A stretch of DNA of 64,000 nucleotides from Deltaproteobacteria bacterium (GCA_023382265.1 JAMCPX010000039.1:59076-123075), one strand, 5' to 3'. Counted from the stretch's first letter, positions 1-10,056 are shown. Program-made: numbers and translations. The notes: a model not told the origin generated them from the sequence alone.

Positions 1-308
1 CAAGACAATTATATCTCAAACATAATGTAGACTATCTATTTTTAACAGAACGGCACAATCGTTTCACAAGACAGGGTTTCTGGAAGTTATTAAAAGAATA
101 TCTGAAGATACTTGATATAAAAAAACACATATCACCTCATACATTAAGACACTCTTTTGCAACACACATGCTCGAACACGGCGCAGATCTCCGATCTGTT
201 CAGCTTATGCTTGGCCATTCGGATATATCAACCACACAGGTATATACCCATCTCAATACAGAGATTTTAAAACAGATGTATGACAAATTCCATCCAAGGA
301 GTGGTTAA
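1..308 (+). CDS. xerD: Tyrosine recombinase, XerD-like, C-terminal part only
   Basis: The left window edge cuts this gene; the frame is open from base 3 to a TAA at 306-308, leaving about 101 codons. The fragment holds the catalytic core of the tyrosine recombinase family: [12 protein letters not shown] with the His and Arg of the HxxR pair, LGHSDISTT with the following His, and QVYTHL with the nucleophilic Tyr. The short basic tail ending in HPR fits the housekeeping XerC/XerD proteins, which resolve chromosome dimers at dif with FtsK. A phage or integron integrase cannot be excluded without the N-terminus. The next gene starts 2 bases after this stop and its AGGAG ribosome site lies within the last codons, so the two are probably translated together. 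Confidence 0.9.
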   Translation, partial: RQLYLKHNVDYLFLTERHNRFTRQGFWKLLKEYLKILDIKKHISPHTLRHSFATHMLEHGADLRSVQLMLGHSDISTTQVYTHLNTEILKQMYDKFHPRSG

Positions 309-310
309 TT

Positions 311-2647
311 ATGCTAATATCATTAAAATCAAAGTTGCTGTTCTTGGTAGCCATCATATCGTTATTTATAGGATGTTCAAGGAATGGAGCCGGGATTATG
401 AAAGAACCATCCCTGGATAAGTATGGCGGTTTAACAGATATCAGCGGGAATAATCAATCAGGGTTCTTCAGAACACAGCTTATAAATAACAGATGGCTTT
501 TTGTTGATCCGGATAATCATCCTTTTTTCTCACTCGGCATTAATCATGTCAGTTTTTATGGAGATGAATCGCCCTTATTAGGGTTTGCCGAGTATCCCCA
601 TAATTTATTATCCTTGTTCCCATCATACTTTTCACAATACGCAACAGAGCAATGGGTGCAGGAGGTTATAAACAGGTACAAAGAACTTGGTTTTAACACA
701 CTCGGGGCATGGTCTGACAATGGGCTTACCACATTTCAAGATGAAATTCCGTATACAGTTATCTTAGGTTTTGCAAGTTCTGTTGAGGGTGGTTTTGGCT
801 CTGATAACTGCCCATCTGTCAGTAATGGTTTTTCATCAGATTTTCCCGACGTTTATGACCCCAGGTTTAAGAAGGATGCTTATACGTATGCGCAACAGGC
901 AATCATGCCGGGTTTTATGAACGACCCGTGGCTTGTGGGTTATTTCATCGATAATGAGCTATCATGGTTTGGCGGCGCCCAGTTAATATACAATCCTGCC
1001 CATACACTTGCCGATGATTTTATTGCACTGCCATCTACGTATGCCGGTAAACAGTACTGGGTAAATACTTTTCTACAACAAAAATTGGGGTATAGCCTTG
1101 ATATGCTGAATCAGCTTTATGGTACAACATTTACACGCTGGTCTCAATTACTCGATATTACCGGACTTCCCGATGATTCATCACATCCTCAGATACAATT
1201 GGATAAACAGGCATTTCTTTATGATATAGCACTTACATATTTTTCCGTAACAAACGCAGCGATCAAGTCCGTGGACCCGAATCATCTTAATTTATGTGCA
1301 AGGTTTGCATCTTATGCGCCCGATCAGGTAGTTGAAGCCGCATCTCAATATTGCGATGTCATAAGCGTAAATGATTACTATGCACTTGATAATTCCTTAT
1401 CCAACATTGTCCTCGGAGATCCTGTTAAAAGATGGGAACACATGCTCTGGCTTTCAACTATATTTAACCCTTATTATGGTAAGCCTTTTATGCAGTCAGA
1501 GTTCGGGACAAGGGCAGAAGATTCAGGCCTGCCGAATTTAGACGGCGCCGGTTGGTCTGTTAAAACACAGAACGACAGAGGCCAATTTTACAGAGAAGAC
1601 ATTAATAGACTTCTATCTCTAAAGATAAACGGTATTACATTCTTGGCAGGCTTTCATTGGTTCGAATGGTCGGATGAGCCGGCAACAGGCAGGTTTGATG
1701 GCGAAAACAGCAATTACGGCTTTGTTAATATAAAGGATGAGCTGTATGAAACCTTTTTTAATAGTATTATCAATACAACAACAATGCTTTTTGCTCAACT
1801 CGCAGATATCAATAACCCTGCATTGAATTCACCCGATTTCATAACATCAACATCCGGCAATAATGGCGGTATAGTTTTAGGCTGGGATGCTGTTAAAGGT
1901 GCCGATAGCTATACAGTTATCTTATCTCCGTACAGGAGTATGCCTGAAAGGTTTACGTTGAGGTTTAACAACATATATGAAACGAGTTTTACGATTCCAT
2001 ATAACCTGCCTCAAGGACGGTGGTGGTTCAGTGTGAAAGCAGACGGCTTGAATAACATTCAAAGCGACTTCACCACGGTTACAGGTTTTGATATCACTGC
2101 ACCGGATAATAGTGCAGTATCATGTATGAGTATGAACAATCTAAGCTGCTTTACAAATAATATCGTGGACACATTTCCTCAACCCGACAACAGTATCGGC
2201 TCTGCTGTAATATTGCCGTCAACAAATATCAGGGACATAGGCACACAATCGGGTAGAATTAGTTTTACACTCAATAGTCTTTCCCTGCTTGTGGCATTGA
2301 ACAGTTTAACCGAAGTAACCTTATCTATGAATCAATCCATTCCTACAACAGGATTTAATACCTTGAGTTTTGATGTCTATCCGGAGGCTGTTTACACTCC
2401 ATCAGGTCGCTACAGAAGTGCAACTGATTTTGTAAATGTGAGATTGACAAACAATGGAGTTGTTTTTTATGACTCAGCTTTACCGCAATCTCTACCCGCA
2501 TTTCAATGGTCGACGATATCAATACCTATTACAGGAACATATGTATTGGTTTCATTTTATGTAAACAAAAACACATCCGATATCCCTTATGATCAAAGGA
2601 TCACATTTTACCTTGATAATATGAATTTGACCCAAAAAATACGATGA
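311..2647 (+). CDS. GH-A clan glycoside hydrolase lipoprotein (agarase/beta-galactosidase-like)
   Basis: A 778-residue exported lipoprotein. Residues 1-21 form a signal peptide ending in LFIGC, so Cys22 should be lipidated. The next ~470 residues look like a (beta/alpha)8 glycosidase of clan GH-A. The segment RWLFVDPDNHPFFSLGINH resembles the start of beta-agarase-type enzymes. FIDNEL places a candidate acid/base at Glu216, and MQSEFGTRAEDSG a candidate nucleophile at Glu397. After residue ~510 there is a fibronectin-III-like stretch and then a beta-rich, CBM-like domain. AGGAG at 297-301 supports this start. The substrate is unknown; family GH50, GH42 or an unassigned relative are all possible. 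It likely trims or degrades a galactan-type polysaccharide at the cell surface or in the periplasm. Confidence 0.72.
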   Translation: MLISLKSKLLFLVAIISLFIGCSRNGAGIMKEPSLDKYGGLTDISGNNQSGFFRTQLINNRWLFVDPDNHPFFSLGINHVSFYGDESPLLGFAEYPHNLLSLFPSYFSQYATEQWVQEVINRYKELGFNTLGAWSDNGLTTFQDEIPYTVILGFASSVEGGFGSDNCPSVSNGFSSDFPDVYDPRFKKDAYTYAQQAIMPGFMNDPWLVGYFIDNELSWFGGAQLIYNPAHTLADDFIALPSTYAGKQYWVNTFLQQKLGYSLDMLNQLYGTTFTRWSQLLDITGLPDDSSHPQIQLDKQAFLYDIALTYFSVTNAAIKSVDPNHLNLCARFASYAPDQVVEAASQYCDVISVNDYYALDNSLSNIVLGDPVKRWEHMLWLSTIFNPYYGKPFMQSEFGTRAEDSGLPNLDGAGWSVKTQNDRGQFYREDINRLLSLKINGITFLAGFHWFEWSDEPATGRFDGENSNYGFVNIKDELYETFFNSIINTTTMLFAQLADINNPALNSPDFITSTSGNNGGIVLGWDAVKGADSYTVILSPYRSMPERFTLRFNNIYETSFTIPYNLPQGRWWFSVKADGLNNIQSDFTTVTGFDITAPDNSAVSCMSMNNLSCFTNNIVDTFPQPDNSIGSAVILPSTNIRDIGTQSGRISFTLNSLSLLVALNSLTEVTLSMNQSIPTTGFNTLSFDVYPEAVYTPSGRYRSATDFVNVRLTNNGVVFYDSALPQSLPAFQWSTISIPITGTYVLVSFYVNKNTSDIPYDQRITFYLDNMNLTQKIR

Positions 2648-2660
2648 CGCACTAATCCAG

Positions 2661-3233
2661 TTACTTCGCAGACTTCTCTGTTTTTTTTAAACGCATTATT
2701 TTGCTTAGCCTATCAACGGCATTATCAAGATTATCATTAATAACCGTAAAATCAAAATTCGGATTTTCCTTCAGCTCCATCTTTGCCCTGTCTAATCTCA
2801 TACTTACATGATCCTGCTCTCCCCGTTCTTCTAATCTCTGCTTGAGGGTATCCATGGTAGGTGGTTCTATAAAGATGGATAAAGAATCGGGATACTGTGA
2901 TTTTATTGATTTTGCGCCGTTCACATCTATAACGAGCATAGCATCCATGCCAGATGATACGATCCTTTCTATGCCTTGTTTTGGCGTACCGTATCTATGA
3001 TTATTTACAACCGCCCATTCGGCAAGTTCATTATCATTTATAAGTTTTGAAAAGGCTGCATCATCCACAAACCAATAATCTTCGCCGTTTTTTTCATTTC
3101 CCCTTGGTTTTCTTGTTGTGTATGTGATGCACCTTGATAGATTTTTAACACTTTTAAGGAGCATATTAACAAGCGTTGTTTTACCAACACCAGATGGACC
3201 GGAGATAATAATTATTTGACCCTTTTTATCCAT
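2661..3233 (-). CDS. gmk: Guanylate kinase
   Basis: A 190-residue cytoplasmic enzyme that phosphorylates GMP to GDP with ATP. The P-loop GPSGVGKTT is at residues 12-20. The GMP-binding region follows, with TYTTRKPRGNEKNGEDYWFV containing the conserved Arg and the Tyr/Glu contacts. The lid stretch is RLEERGEQDHVSMRLDRA. Length is typical for the family. It lies 3 bases after yicC, a very common bacterial pairing, and is the last gene of a leftward operon that converges on the glycosidase gene, with only 13 bases between the two stop codons. No strong terminator is visible in that gap. Confidence 0.97.
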   Translation of the reverse strand: MDKKGQIIIISGPSGVGKTTLVNMLLKSVKNLSRCITYTTRKPRGNEKNGEDYWFVDDAAFSKLINDNELAEWAVVNNHRYGTPKQGIERIVSSGMDAMLVIDVNGAKSIKSQYPDSLSIFIEPPTMDTLKQRLEERGEQDHVSMRLDRAKMELKENPNFDFTVINDNLDNAVDRLSKIMRLKKTEKSAK

Positions 3234-3236
3234 ACA

Positions 3237-4103
3237 TCATTCAATATTTTGTGAAAGCTCTTTTATTCTTTCAACGAAGTTTTTCGCTTCTATAACATTG
3301 GTTGTTATGTCTGCAGAACTGGATTTTGAAGCTATGGTATTAAATTCTCGTATAAGCTCCTGTGTATAGAACTCCAGTTTCTTACCTATTGACCCTTTCG
3401 TTTCAAACAGATTTGATAGTGCCTTTATGTGAATCAAAATGCGTTTTACCTCCTCGTTGATATCTATTTTATCTATGTAGTTACCGATTATAGATTCAAA
3501 GCCCGGCATTACGCCTCCCTGCATTGTATTTATAATCTCTTTTAACTTCTGCTTGTACTGTTCTACAATAGAAGGAATTGTACCTTCTATGTTGCCGACA
3601 ATTGTTTGAAGATTATTTGAAATAGTGTTTAATTCTTTTTTTATTGCTTCACCTTCCGTTTCTCTCAGTACAATAGCTTTTTTAACAGCCCCTTCAACGA
3701 TATTGAGCAGATCATTCACAGCACTATCTGAAACAGGCTTGTCATCTTTCAGAAAAAATTCCGGCGAGCTTGTAAAAATATCGATTGAGATTTTGCCCCT
3801 CAGTTTAAGTGCATATTTTAATTTGCGCAGGAGTTCTGTGTACAGTGCAGCTTTTTTGCTGTCTATTGTGAACGGCCATCGTTCTTTGTAACGATAATTC
3901 TTTATCAAAACATTCAAATATATGTTTCCCCTTGAGAACTTGCTTTTAAGCATGCTTATGAGAGGAACTTCAAATATTGATAGTTCTTTAGGCAGCCTGA
4001 CATTTGTATCAAGATATTTACTGTTGAGTGTCTTTAATTCACAAAACAATTCAAAACCTTCTACCGCACCCTCCGATGTGCCATAGCCTGTCATACTTTT
4101 CAT
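3237..4103 (-). CDS. yicC: YicC family endoribonuclease
   Basis: A 288-residue protein beginning with MKSMTGYGTSEG, the signature of the YicC N-terminal domain, and ending with a conserved helical C-terminal region (EVKRILIHIKALSNLFET, then TQELIREFNTIASKSS). In E. coli YicC is an endoribonuclease acting in small-RNA turnover; transfer of that role here is by family. The start overlaps the stop of the upstream phosphohexomutase gene by 4 bases, so the two are translationally coupled. It lies immediately upstream of gmk, the usual context. No unusual residues or truncation are seen. Confidence 0.93.
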   Translation of the reverse strand: MKSMTGYGTSEGAVEGFELFCELKTLNSKYLDTNVRLPKELSIFEVPLISMLKSKFSRGNIYLNVLIKNYRYKERWPFTIDSKKAALYTELLRKLKYALKLRGKISIDIFTSSPEFFLKDDKPVSDSAVNDLLNIVEGAVKKAIVLRETEGEAIKKELNTISNNLQTIVGNIEGTIPSIVEQYKQKLKEIINTMQGGVMPGFESIIGNYIDKIDINEEVKRILIHIKALSNLFETKGSIGKKLEFYTQELIREFNTIASKSSSADITTNVIEAKNFVERIKELSQNIE

Positions 4104-5500
4104 AAATGCCTCCGGGTGATTTTCTCAAGCCTGCCTATAAATTCTTCAATCATGGTATTGGATTTCTGCACGTCGTTTAGCTCTGTGTATATCCTTAATA
4201 CGGGTTCTGTGCCTGATGCCCTGACCATAAGAAAACCTCCATCTTTAAATTGAAATTTGTATCCATCAAGGTCGCTCATCTCATAATCTCCGAAACCTTT
4301 TAACAGCTTATCTTTATTGCTTACGATAAACTCACTTACATTCTTTGCATCACTCATATGCAGATCTTTTCTTCTGTAATAATATTTTCCTGTGATTTTG
4401 ATCATATCGGAGATAAGCATATCAAGGGATTTTTTTCTTTTTAACATCATCTGGATTATAAGTATGGATGCAAGCAGTGGATCTCGTTCAGGAATGTGCG
4501 ATGCAATACCAATGCCGCCGCTTTCTTCCCCGCCGATCATTACATCATTACTCTGCATGAGTTCACATATATACTTAAATCCAATCTTTGTTATGTGCAG
4601 ATTTAATCTGTAATGTTTACACAATTTATCGACCATCTCTGTCCCCGACACCGTTTTTACGACATCCTTACTTAAGTTAAGTTCTTCTGCAAGATACATA
4701 AGCAATAGACCAAATACTTTATGGGCATCAATGTATCTGCCTCTTGCATCCACGAGTGCAATCCTGTCCGAATCGCCGTCTAATGCGATGCCGAGATCTG
4801 CCTTTTTATCGATAACCGTTTTGATAAGCGGCAGGAGGTTTTTTTCAACAGGTTCAGGGTTTGTTCCTGCAAAAGATGGGTTTATTGTATTTCTTATTTC
4901 TATGACATCATGCCCAATCGAACCGATAATCTCTGCAAGTATGTTCTGACCCGCCCCGTACATGGGATCTATGATTATTTTAAGCCTCTTTGAGCCATGG
5001 GCAGTTTTATCAATAAATCTTTTGATCCCGCGTTTATAATGGATCTTCAAATCAATCGTCTTTGTAAAAGACCCGGGATAAAGGTTTTCTGAAACTGTTC
5101 TATCAATTAGTTCTGTTAGCCTTGAGGTAACATCGTTAGAGACCGCGCCTCCAAGAGGTGATTTAAACTTTATGCCGTTGTACTTCTGCGGGTTATGGCT
5201 TGCGGTTATCATTATCCCTCCATTGAATCCGAGTGTCTTTGTTGCATAAGATAATACAGGAGATGGACAAAAGTTGTCGGAAATAACGGCATCGACTCCA
5301 TGATTCGAAGCTATTAATGCAGCATGCTCTGCGAACTCTTTTGATAAAAATCTTGTATCATATCCTACGACGATCCTCTTCCCTCCATTCTCTACAACGT
5401 ATGAGGCGATCGCTTTTGCAATCCTCTCCACGGTTTGAAAATTAAAGTCATAACCGATGATCCCTCTAAAACCCTCTGTACCAAAAGATACCCGTTCCAT
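4100..5500 (-). CDS. Phosphoglucomutase/phosphomannomutase family protein
   Basis: A 466-residue alpha-D-phosphohexomutase, interconverting hexose 1- and 6-phosphates for nucleotide-sugar synthesis. The N-terminus FGTEGFRGIIG is typical. The catalytic phosphoserine loop is ITASHNPQKYNG near residue 100, the metal-binding loop is DGDSDRIALVD near 240, and the C-terminal phosphate-binding loop is MVRASGTEPVLRIY. All four domains appear present. It sits between a phosphoglycosyltransferase and yicC in a leftward run, which suits a role in supplying sugar phosphates to glycan assembly. The motif set does not separate glucose from mannose specificity; GlmM is less likely because the sequence opens differently. 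Confidence 0.87.
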   Translation of the reverse strand: MERVSFGTEGFRGIIGYDFNFQTVERIAKAIASYVVENGGKRIVVGYDTRFLSKEFAEHAALIASNHGVDAVISDNFCPSPVLSYATKTLGFNGGIMITASHNPQKYNGIKFKSPLGGAVSNDVTSRLTELIDRTVSENLYPGSFTKTIDLKIHYKRGIKRFIDKTAHGSKRLKIIIDPMYGAGQNILAEIIGSIGHDVIEIRNTINPSFAGTNPEPVEKNLLPLIKTVIDKKADLGIALDGDSDRIALVDARGRYIDAHKVFGLLLMYLAEELNLSKDVVKTVSGTEMVDKLCKHYRLNLHITKIGFKYICELMQSNDVMIGGEESGGIGIASHIPERDPLLASILIIQMMLKRKKSLDMLISDMIKITGKYYYRRKDLHMSDAKNVSEFIVSNKDKLLKGFGDYEMSDLDGYKFQFKDGGFLMVRASGTEPVLRIYTELNDVQKSNTMIEEFIGRLEKITRRHL

Positions 5501-5510
5501 CTGAACTCCT

Positions 5511-6851
5511 TTACATTGGATTTATAAAAAACGTTTTAATGGTTTTTATTAGTATGAGTATATCAAGCATCATTGATCTCCTCTTAAGGTAATATATATC
5601 ATACTGTAATTTTTCATAAGTCTCATCAATTGAAGCAGCATATCTATAGTTTATCTGTGCCCAGCCTGTAATGCCAGGTTTTACAATATGTCTGATCTCG
5701 TAAAACGGTATCTTGCTTTTGAGCTCTCTAACGAATTCGGGCCTTTCAGGCCTTGGGCCGACGAATGACAGCTCGCCCTTTATAATATTTATAAGCTGGG
5801 GTAACTCATCAATATGGGTGTATCTAAGTATACGGCCAAAAAGTGTTACCCTTGTATCATCCTCTTCTGCCCATCGTGGTCCGTCTTTCTCTGCGTGTCT
5901 AATCATGGTTCTAAATTTATAAAACATGAATTCCTTTTCATACCTTCCTATCCTTTTTTGCCTGTATATGATGTTTCCTTTAGATGTTATCTTTATGATG
6001 ATTGCTATCGGAAGCATTAGAGGGAATAAAATCACTAAAAGTAGTATGGCGGATACGAGTTCAACCGGTCTTTTAAGCTCATCAAATAAATAATGCTGGT
6101 TTCTCAAATTCTCGATCAGCCATGCCTCCTCAAGCTCGCTTATAGGTATCTTGCTGAAGATTTCCTCATAAAATGTAGAGATATCGATGATATCTATATT
6201 CCTTAACATTGCATCGTAGATGAGTTTTACCAATGCTTTATCTCTTTTAAAATATGACGGGATAACAAGTAGCTCTATGTCCGTTTGTAAGATATTGCCG
6301 ATAAAGATGTCGGCGGGTTCATGTCCGTTATCTATATTTTTAATCCATCGTTCAATACTGTAGCCCAATTGAGGATTAAGATTTATATAGTTAATAAGCA
6401 CTTCAACGTCACTGTTGTTTCCTATTATACTTACCCTTACGGGGGGTATCGTTCTAGATAGAGCCTCGTTGTATAAATATCTCCAACCGTAGCCTGCAAT
6501 ACCGAATATAATAAAGAATATAGCCATATTTGTTTTTGGTGCTATTCTAAATACCGGAATAAGGTAGAAAAATGTTATTCCGCTGATCAGACATATGGAC
6601 AATAAAATAGAGAAATCCTTCTTAAATACAAAATTATTTTTAAGATTTTTTAAATCATAAAACCCCGTTATATAAAATAATCCTAACCAGATTATAAATA
6701 AAAGTGTGAACGGCAAAAGGTGATAATGAAAAAGCTCAATATTAAAGGAAGAGCGGTATCTTATCAATAGCATTAATGTGAGTGATATGTACATTGAAAC
6801 GATATCACCGATAACAAGCAAAAAAAGTTTTAGCCTTGATAAAAATTTCAT
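5511..6851 (-). CDS. Polyprenyl glycosylphosphotransferase (WbaP/WcaJ type)
   Basis: A 446-residue inner-membrane enzyme that starts a glycan repeat unit by moving a sugar 1-phosphate from a UDP-sugar to undecaprenyl phosphate. About four hydrophobic segments fill residues 1-120, followed by a CoA-binding-like domain (VRVSIIGNNSDVEVLINY) and a fifth membrane segment near residues 265-285. The catalytic domain has the family landmarks KFRTM, THIDELPQLIN with the Asp-Glu pair, FVGPRPERP and PGITGWAQINYR. Two glycosyltransferase genes lie directly upstream in the operon, so this protein probably primes the glycan they extend. The sugar donor (galactose, glucose or another) cannot be read from the motifs. 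Confidence 0.92.
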   Translation of the reverse strand: MKFLSRLKLFLLVIGDIVSMYISLTLMLLIRYRSSFNIELFHYHLLPFTLLFIIWLGLFYITGFYDLKNLKNNFVFKKDFSILLSICLISGITFFYLIPVFRIAPKTNMAIFFIIFGIAGYGWRYLYNEALSRTIPPVRVSIIGNNSDVEVLINYINLNPQLGYSIERWIKNIDNGHEPADIFIGNILQTDIELLVIPSYFKRDKALVKLIYDAMLRNIDIIDISTFYEEIFSKIPISELEEAWLIENLRNQHYLFDELKRPVELVSAILLLVILFPLMLPIAIIIKITSKGNIIYRQKRIGRYEKEFMFYKFRTMIRHAEKDGPRWAEEDDTRVTLFGRILRYTHIDELPQLINIIKGELSFVGPRPERPEFVRELKSKIPFYEIRHIVKPGITGWAQINYRYAASIDETYEKLQYDIYYLKRRSMMLDILILIKTIKTFFINPM

Positions 6852-6854
6852 ATA

Positions 6855-7979
6855 CTATTTTGTACTCAATACATTTTTATAGATAAGTTTATGTTCATTA
6901 AGCATTTTTTTCAATGTAAAAAGTGCTTCAATCCGTTTTTTACAAGCATTACCCATACTCGTTGATAATATTTTATTGTCAAGAAGCTTTTTTATAGCCT
7001 TGTTGAGTTCATTGCTGTCCTTATGCCTGACAACAAAACCCGTTATATTATTTTGGTTTGCGTAAGATGTGCCTGTCCCAAGCTCCGTTGATACGACAGG
7101 AGTTGCACACGCCATTGCCTCTATAATTGATATGCCAAACGCTTCGCTCCTATAAATAGACGGCAAAACAAATAATGAAGCGGCGTAGTAAAAATTTACA
7201 AGTTCATTCTGTGACAGGTAAGGCAGGAATACGACCTTACCGCCCAACCCTATTCTATAGGCATAGGCAGTTAAATATTGTTTTAGCGGGCCTTCACCTA
7301 TGATAATAAGTTTTGCATCAATATCCTCCATTGCCTTGATCAGATAGTCCACGCCTTTATAATAAACCAATCTACCGACGAACAGCACGATTTTTTCTCC
7401 ATAAGTTTTATGTATAAGCTCAACCGATTTTTCTCTCTCAGAATCCATTTTAAATATATCAAGATCTACACCGAATGGTACTACAATACATTTTTTCTTG
7501 AAATTCCTGAGCACTTTAGAGGTTTCTATGATAACAGGATTTGATACAATAATCTTATCCGCGCGGTTCAATGCCCATCTGTCAAACCATGCGATAGCTG
7601 TTGAAATGACTCTTTGCCTTACTATATCGCTATGATACGTAATGACAATCTTATTCGTGGGTCTTGTAAACCATAAAGCAAAGGTTGCAAGCGGAAACGG
7701 CAAATGAATGTGCAGTAGATCATGATTTTTCCATAATCTTTTAAGAAATAATATGAAATCAACCGATACGGGCATGCTGAACAATATAAACAGGCTTCTT
7801 GCTTTTGTTACATGAACACCATTTATAGATTCTTTTACGGTTATATGTTTATCATTGCAGGCAAGTACATCTACTGCAAAATCATCTGTGCCGTTTATGC
7901 CCTCTGCAAGCTGCTTTATAACCGTCTCTATCCCGCCTACCCATGGATAGTACATTTTGTTTATCTGCAGGATCTTCAT
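6855..7979 (-). CDS. GT4-type glycosyltransferase
   Basis: A 374-residue GT-B fold retaining glycosyltransferase. The N-terminal domain starts MKILQINKMYYPWVGGIETVI, with the acceptor-side glycine motif. The C-terminal half has KIVLFVGRLVYYKGVDYLI at the start of the nucleotide-sugar domain and EAFGISIIEAMACATPVV, the Ex7E donor-binding motif. It is cytoplasmic or peripheral to the inner membrane and probably adds a sugar to the lipid-linked unit begun by the neighbouring phosphoglycosyltransferase. It directly abuts the upstream GT4 gene, with no base between them, and lies 3 bases before the phosphoglycosyltransferase gene. Donor and linkage are unknown. Confidence 0.92.
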   Translation of the reverse strand: MKILQINKMYYPWVGGIETVIKQLAEGINGTDDFAVDVLACNDKHITVKESINGVHVTKARSLFILFSMPVSVDFILFLKRLWKNHDLLHIHLPFPLATFALWFTRPTNKIVITYHSDIVRQRVISTAIAWFDRWALNRADKIIVSNPVIIETSKVLRNFKKKCIVVPFGVDLDIFKMDSEREKSVELIHKTYGEKIVLFVGRLVYYKGVDYLIKAMEDIDAKLIIIGEGPLKQYLTAYAYRIGLGGKVVFLPYLSQNELVNFYYAASLFVLPSIYRSEAFGISIIEAMACATPVVSTELGTGTSYANQNNITGFVVRHKDSNELNKAIKKLLDNKILSTSMGNACKKRIEALFTLKKMLNEHKLIYKNVLSTK

Positions 7980-9086
7980 CTATTCATCATTTATTACATT
8001 CATCAACTGTGCTGCTGAGTTTTTCCATGAAAACCGCTGAACATTCTTATATCCGTTTTCAATAAGTTCTTTTCTCTGTGCATCATCCAATAATTTTTCC
8101 ATTGCGTTAGTAATGTCCTCAATATTTTCCGGATTGATGTATAATGCACCATCCTGTGCTACCTCGGGCAAAGAAGAGGTATTTGATGCAATAACGGGCG
8201 TCCCGATGCTTTGTGCCTCAATCACAGGTATGCCGAAGCCTTCATAGTATGAGGGAAAAGAAAGTGCGATTGCACCTTTATAGATCGCAGACTTCTGCAT
8301 ATCCGATACAAAGCCCGTCTGGATCACATGTTTCTCAAGCCCGAGAGCGTGAATTTCCTTCTCAATATCTATAAATGATGTATCTATCTTACCCGCAAGT
8401 ACAAGCTGGATATCTGTGTGCTTCCCGGCAAGTAACTTAAAAGCCTTTAATAGACCCGTTATGTTTTTTCTCGGTCTTGTAATCCCAACGTAAAGAAAAT
8501 ATTGGTGTGTAATATTAAATCGGTGTTTTGTCTCATTTATAAAAGCATCATCAACATGCGGGAGTTCCGGTACGGCTGGATACACCACTTTTATCCTTTC
8601 TGGTTTTATGTTGTAAAGTTCTATCAACTCATTCTTTGCAAAGTTAGAATCTGTTATGATCGTATCACAGAGGTATTTGCCTGAAATATACATGGACTTT
8701 ATGTATAGCCTGCCTGCAAGGTTTTTATATTCATTAAACCTGTCATACGCACAGTCATGAATAGTAATTATTTTTTTACCGGTATAAAAGACCGGTATAG
8801 ACGGCAGTGGTGCAAAGAATTTTGTTATACCCGATTTGAGGAGTTTAAACGGCAAAGCTATCTGTTGATATATGCCCATCTGTATCGTTTTCTCAGGATT
8901 TATATTGATTGATTCAACGATCAGATTATCAGCTTTAAGTTTCATCTCTTCCGGCAGATAAGCGGACGCAAAAATCACATATTCATTTTTATGATCAAGC
9001 TCTAAAAGCTCGGAGATTAAATGCTTTGCAAACACTTCCGTGCCCTGGTAAGAACGAAATGAAAGAAAGTTAATACCTATTTTCAT
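7980..9086 (-). CDS. GT4-type glycosyltransferase
   Basis: A 368-residue GT-B protein related to mannosyltransferases of surface polysaccharides. It begins MKIGINFLSFRSYQGTEVFAKHL. The donor-binding half shows YFLYVGITRPRKNITGLLKAF and YYEGFGIPVIEAQSIGTPVIAS, the Ex7E motif in its EGFGIPVIE form. It is the second gene of the leftward operon after purC, from which it is separated by 12 bases. The family is clear; the sugar and the acceptor are not. Together with the next GT4 and the phosphoglycosyltransferase it makes a compact glycan-assembly set. Confidence 0.92.
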   Translation of the reverse strand: MKIGINFLSFRSYQGTEVFAKHLISELLELDHKNEYVIFASAYLPEEMKLKADNLIVESININPEKTIQMGIYQQIALPFKLLKSGITKFFAPLPSIPVFYTGKKIITIHDCAYDRFNEYKNLAGRLYIKSMYISGKYLCDTIITDSNFAKNELIELYNIKPERIKVVYPAVPELPHVDDAFINETKHRFNITHQYFLYVGITRPRKNITGLLKAFKLLAGKHTDIQLVLAGKIDTSFIDIEKEIHALGLEKHVIQTGFVSDMQKSAIYKGAIALSFPSYYEGFGIPVIEAQSIGTPVIASNTSSLPEVAQDGALYINPENIEDITNAMEKLLDDAQRKELIENGYKNVQRFSWKNSAAQLMNVINDE

Positions 9087-9098
9087 TAAGCATGCAAT

Positions 9099-9995
9099 TT
9101 ATTTGAAAACTTTACCTGTTAGTTTTATGTATGCCTCAATGTATTTTTCTCTTGTTCTCTGTATAATATCCTCGGGTAATTCAGGTGTAGGCGGCTTTTT
9201 ATCCCAGTGGATGGATTCAAGCCAGTCTCTTAAGAACTGCTTGTCAAAACTTTTCTGTGCGCCGCCTGGTTTGTAAGTATCAAGTGGCCAGAATCGCGAA
9301 GAATCCGGCGTAAACATTTCATCAATAATCAGCAATTCGCCAACATCTGTCAACCCGAATTCAAATTTTGTATCAGCTATAATGATGCCTTTTGATATCG
9401 CATAATCAGAGGCTTTTTTGTATATAGAGATGGATTTCTCAATAACCTGCGATGCGTATTTATTACCAACTATATCTTCGAATTTTTTCAAATCTATATT
9501 CTCATCATGACCGGAAACCGCTTTAGTTGATGGAGTAAAAATAGGTTCAGGCAATTTAGAGGATTCTACAAGTCCTTCTTCAATCTTTATCCCGCATATC
9601 TTGCCTGTTTGTTTGTATTCTTTCCATCCGGAGCCCGAGAGATATCCTCTTACCACGCACTCTACAGGTAAGGGTTTTGATTTTTTTACGAGCATTGATC
9701 TATCCTTTAAAATATCTTCATACCTTTTCAAAATAGCTGGATAATCTTTAACATCAGAGCTTATTACATGGTTCTTGATAATATCCTTTGTAAAATCAAA
9801 CCAGAAAAGGGAAAGCCCATTAAGTATTTTACCCTTATCTGGTATGCCGTTGGGCATAATGTAATCAAATGCCGATATCCTATCTGTTGTGATAATTATG
9901 AGCTTATCATCAAGCTCATATATATCCCTTACTTTCCCCCTGCTTTTTAATTTTACATCCTTTAAATCCGTCTTTAATATTACATTATCTTTCAT
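9099..9995 (-). CDS. purC: Phosphoribosylaminoimidazole-succinocarboxamide synthase
   Basis: A 298-residue SAICAR synthetase of purine biosynthesis that joins CAIR and aspartate using ATP. Recognisable stretches are [20 protein letters not shown] at the N-terminus, [15 protein letters not shown] in the middle, [20 protein letters not shown] and [16 protein letters not shown]. This is the longer form of the enzyme, also found in yeast and many bacteria. It leads the leftward operon. CTCCT on the plus strand (10005-10009) is its ribosome-binding site, and a candidate promoter lies just upstream. A purine gene heading a glycan operon is unusual but not rare. Confidence 0.96.
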   Translation of the reverse strand: MKDNVILKTDLKDVKLKSRGKVRDIYELDDKLIIITTDRISAFDYIMPNGIPDKGKILNGLSLFWFDFTKDIIKNHVISSDVKDYPAILKRYEDILKDRSMLVKKSKPLPVECVVRGYLSGSGWKEYKQTGKICGIKIEEGLVESSKLPEPIFTPSTKAVSGHDENIDLKKFEDIVGNKYASQVIEKSISIYKKASDYAISKGIIIADTKFEFGLTDVGELLIIDEMFTPDSSRFWPLDTYKPGGAQKSFDKQFLRDWLESIHWDKKPPTPELPEDIIQRTREKYIEAYIKLTGKVFK

Positions 9996-10027
9996 TATTT
10001 TTTTCTCCTGTTACACTGTTTATATTA

Positions 10028-10056
10028 TAAATATAGATTTTTATACCATTGGTCAA
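10028..10056 (-). promoter_or_regulatory. Candidate sigma-70 promoter for the purC operon
   Basis: On the minus strand TTGACC (10051-10056) is followed after 17 bases by TATTTA (10028-10033). It lies about 33 bases upstream of the purC start and drives the leftward operon. The -10 box is a moderate match, so the exact position is uncertain. Confidence 0.5.
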
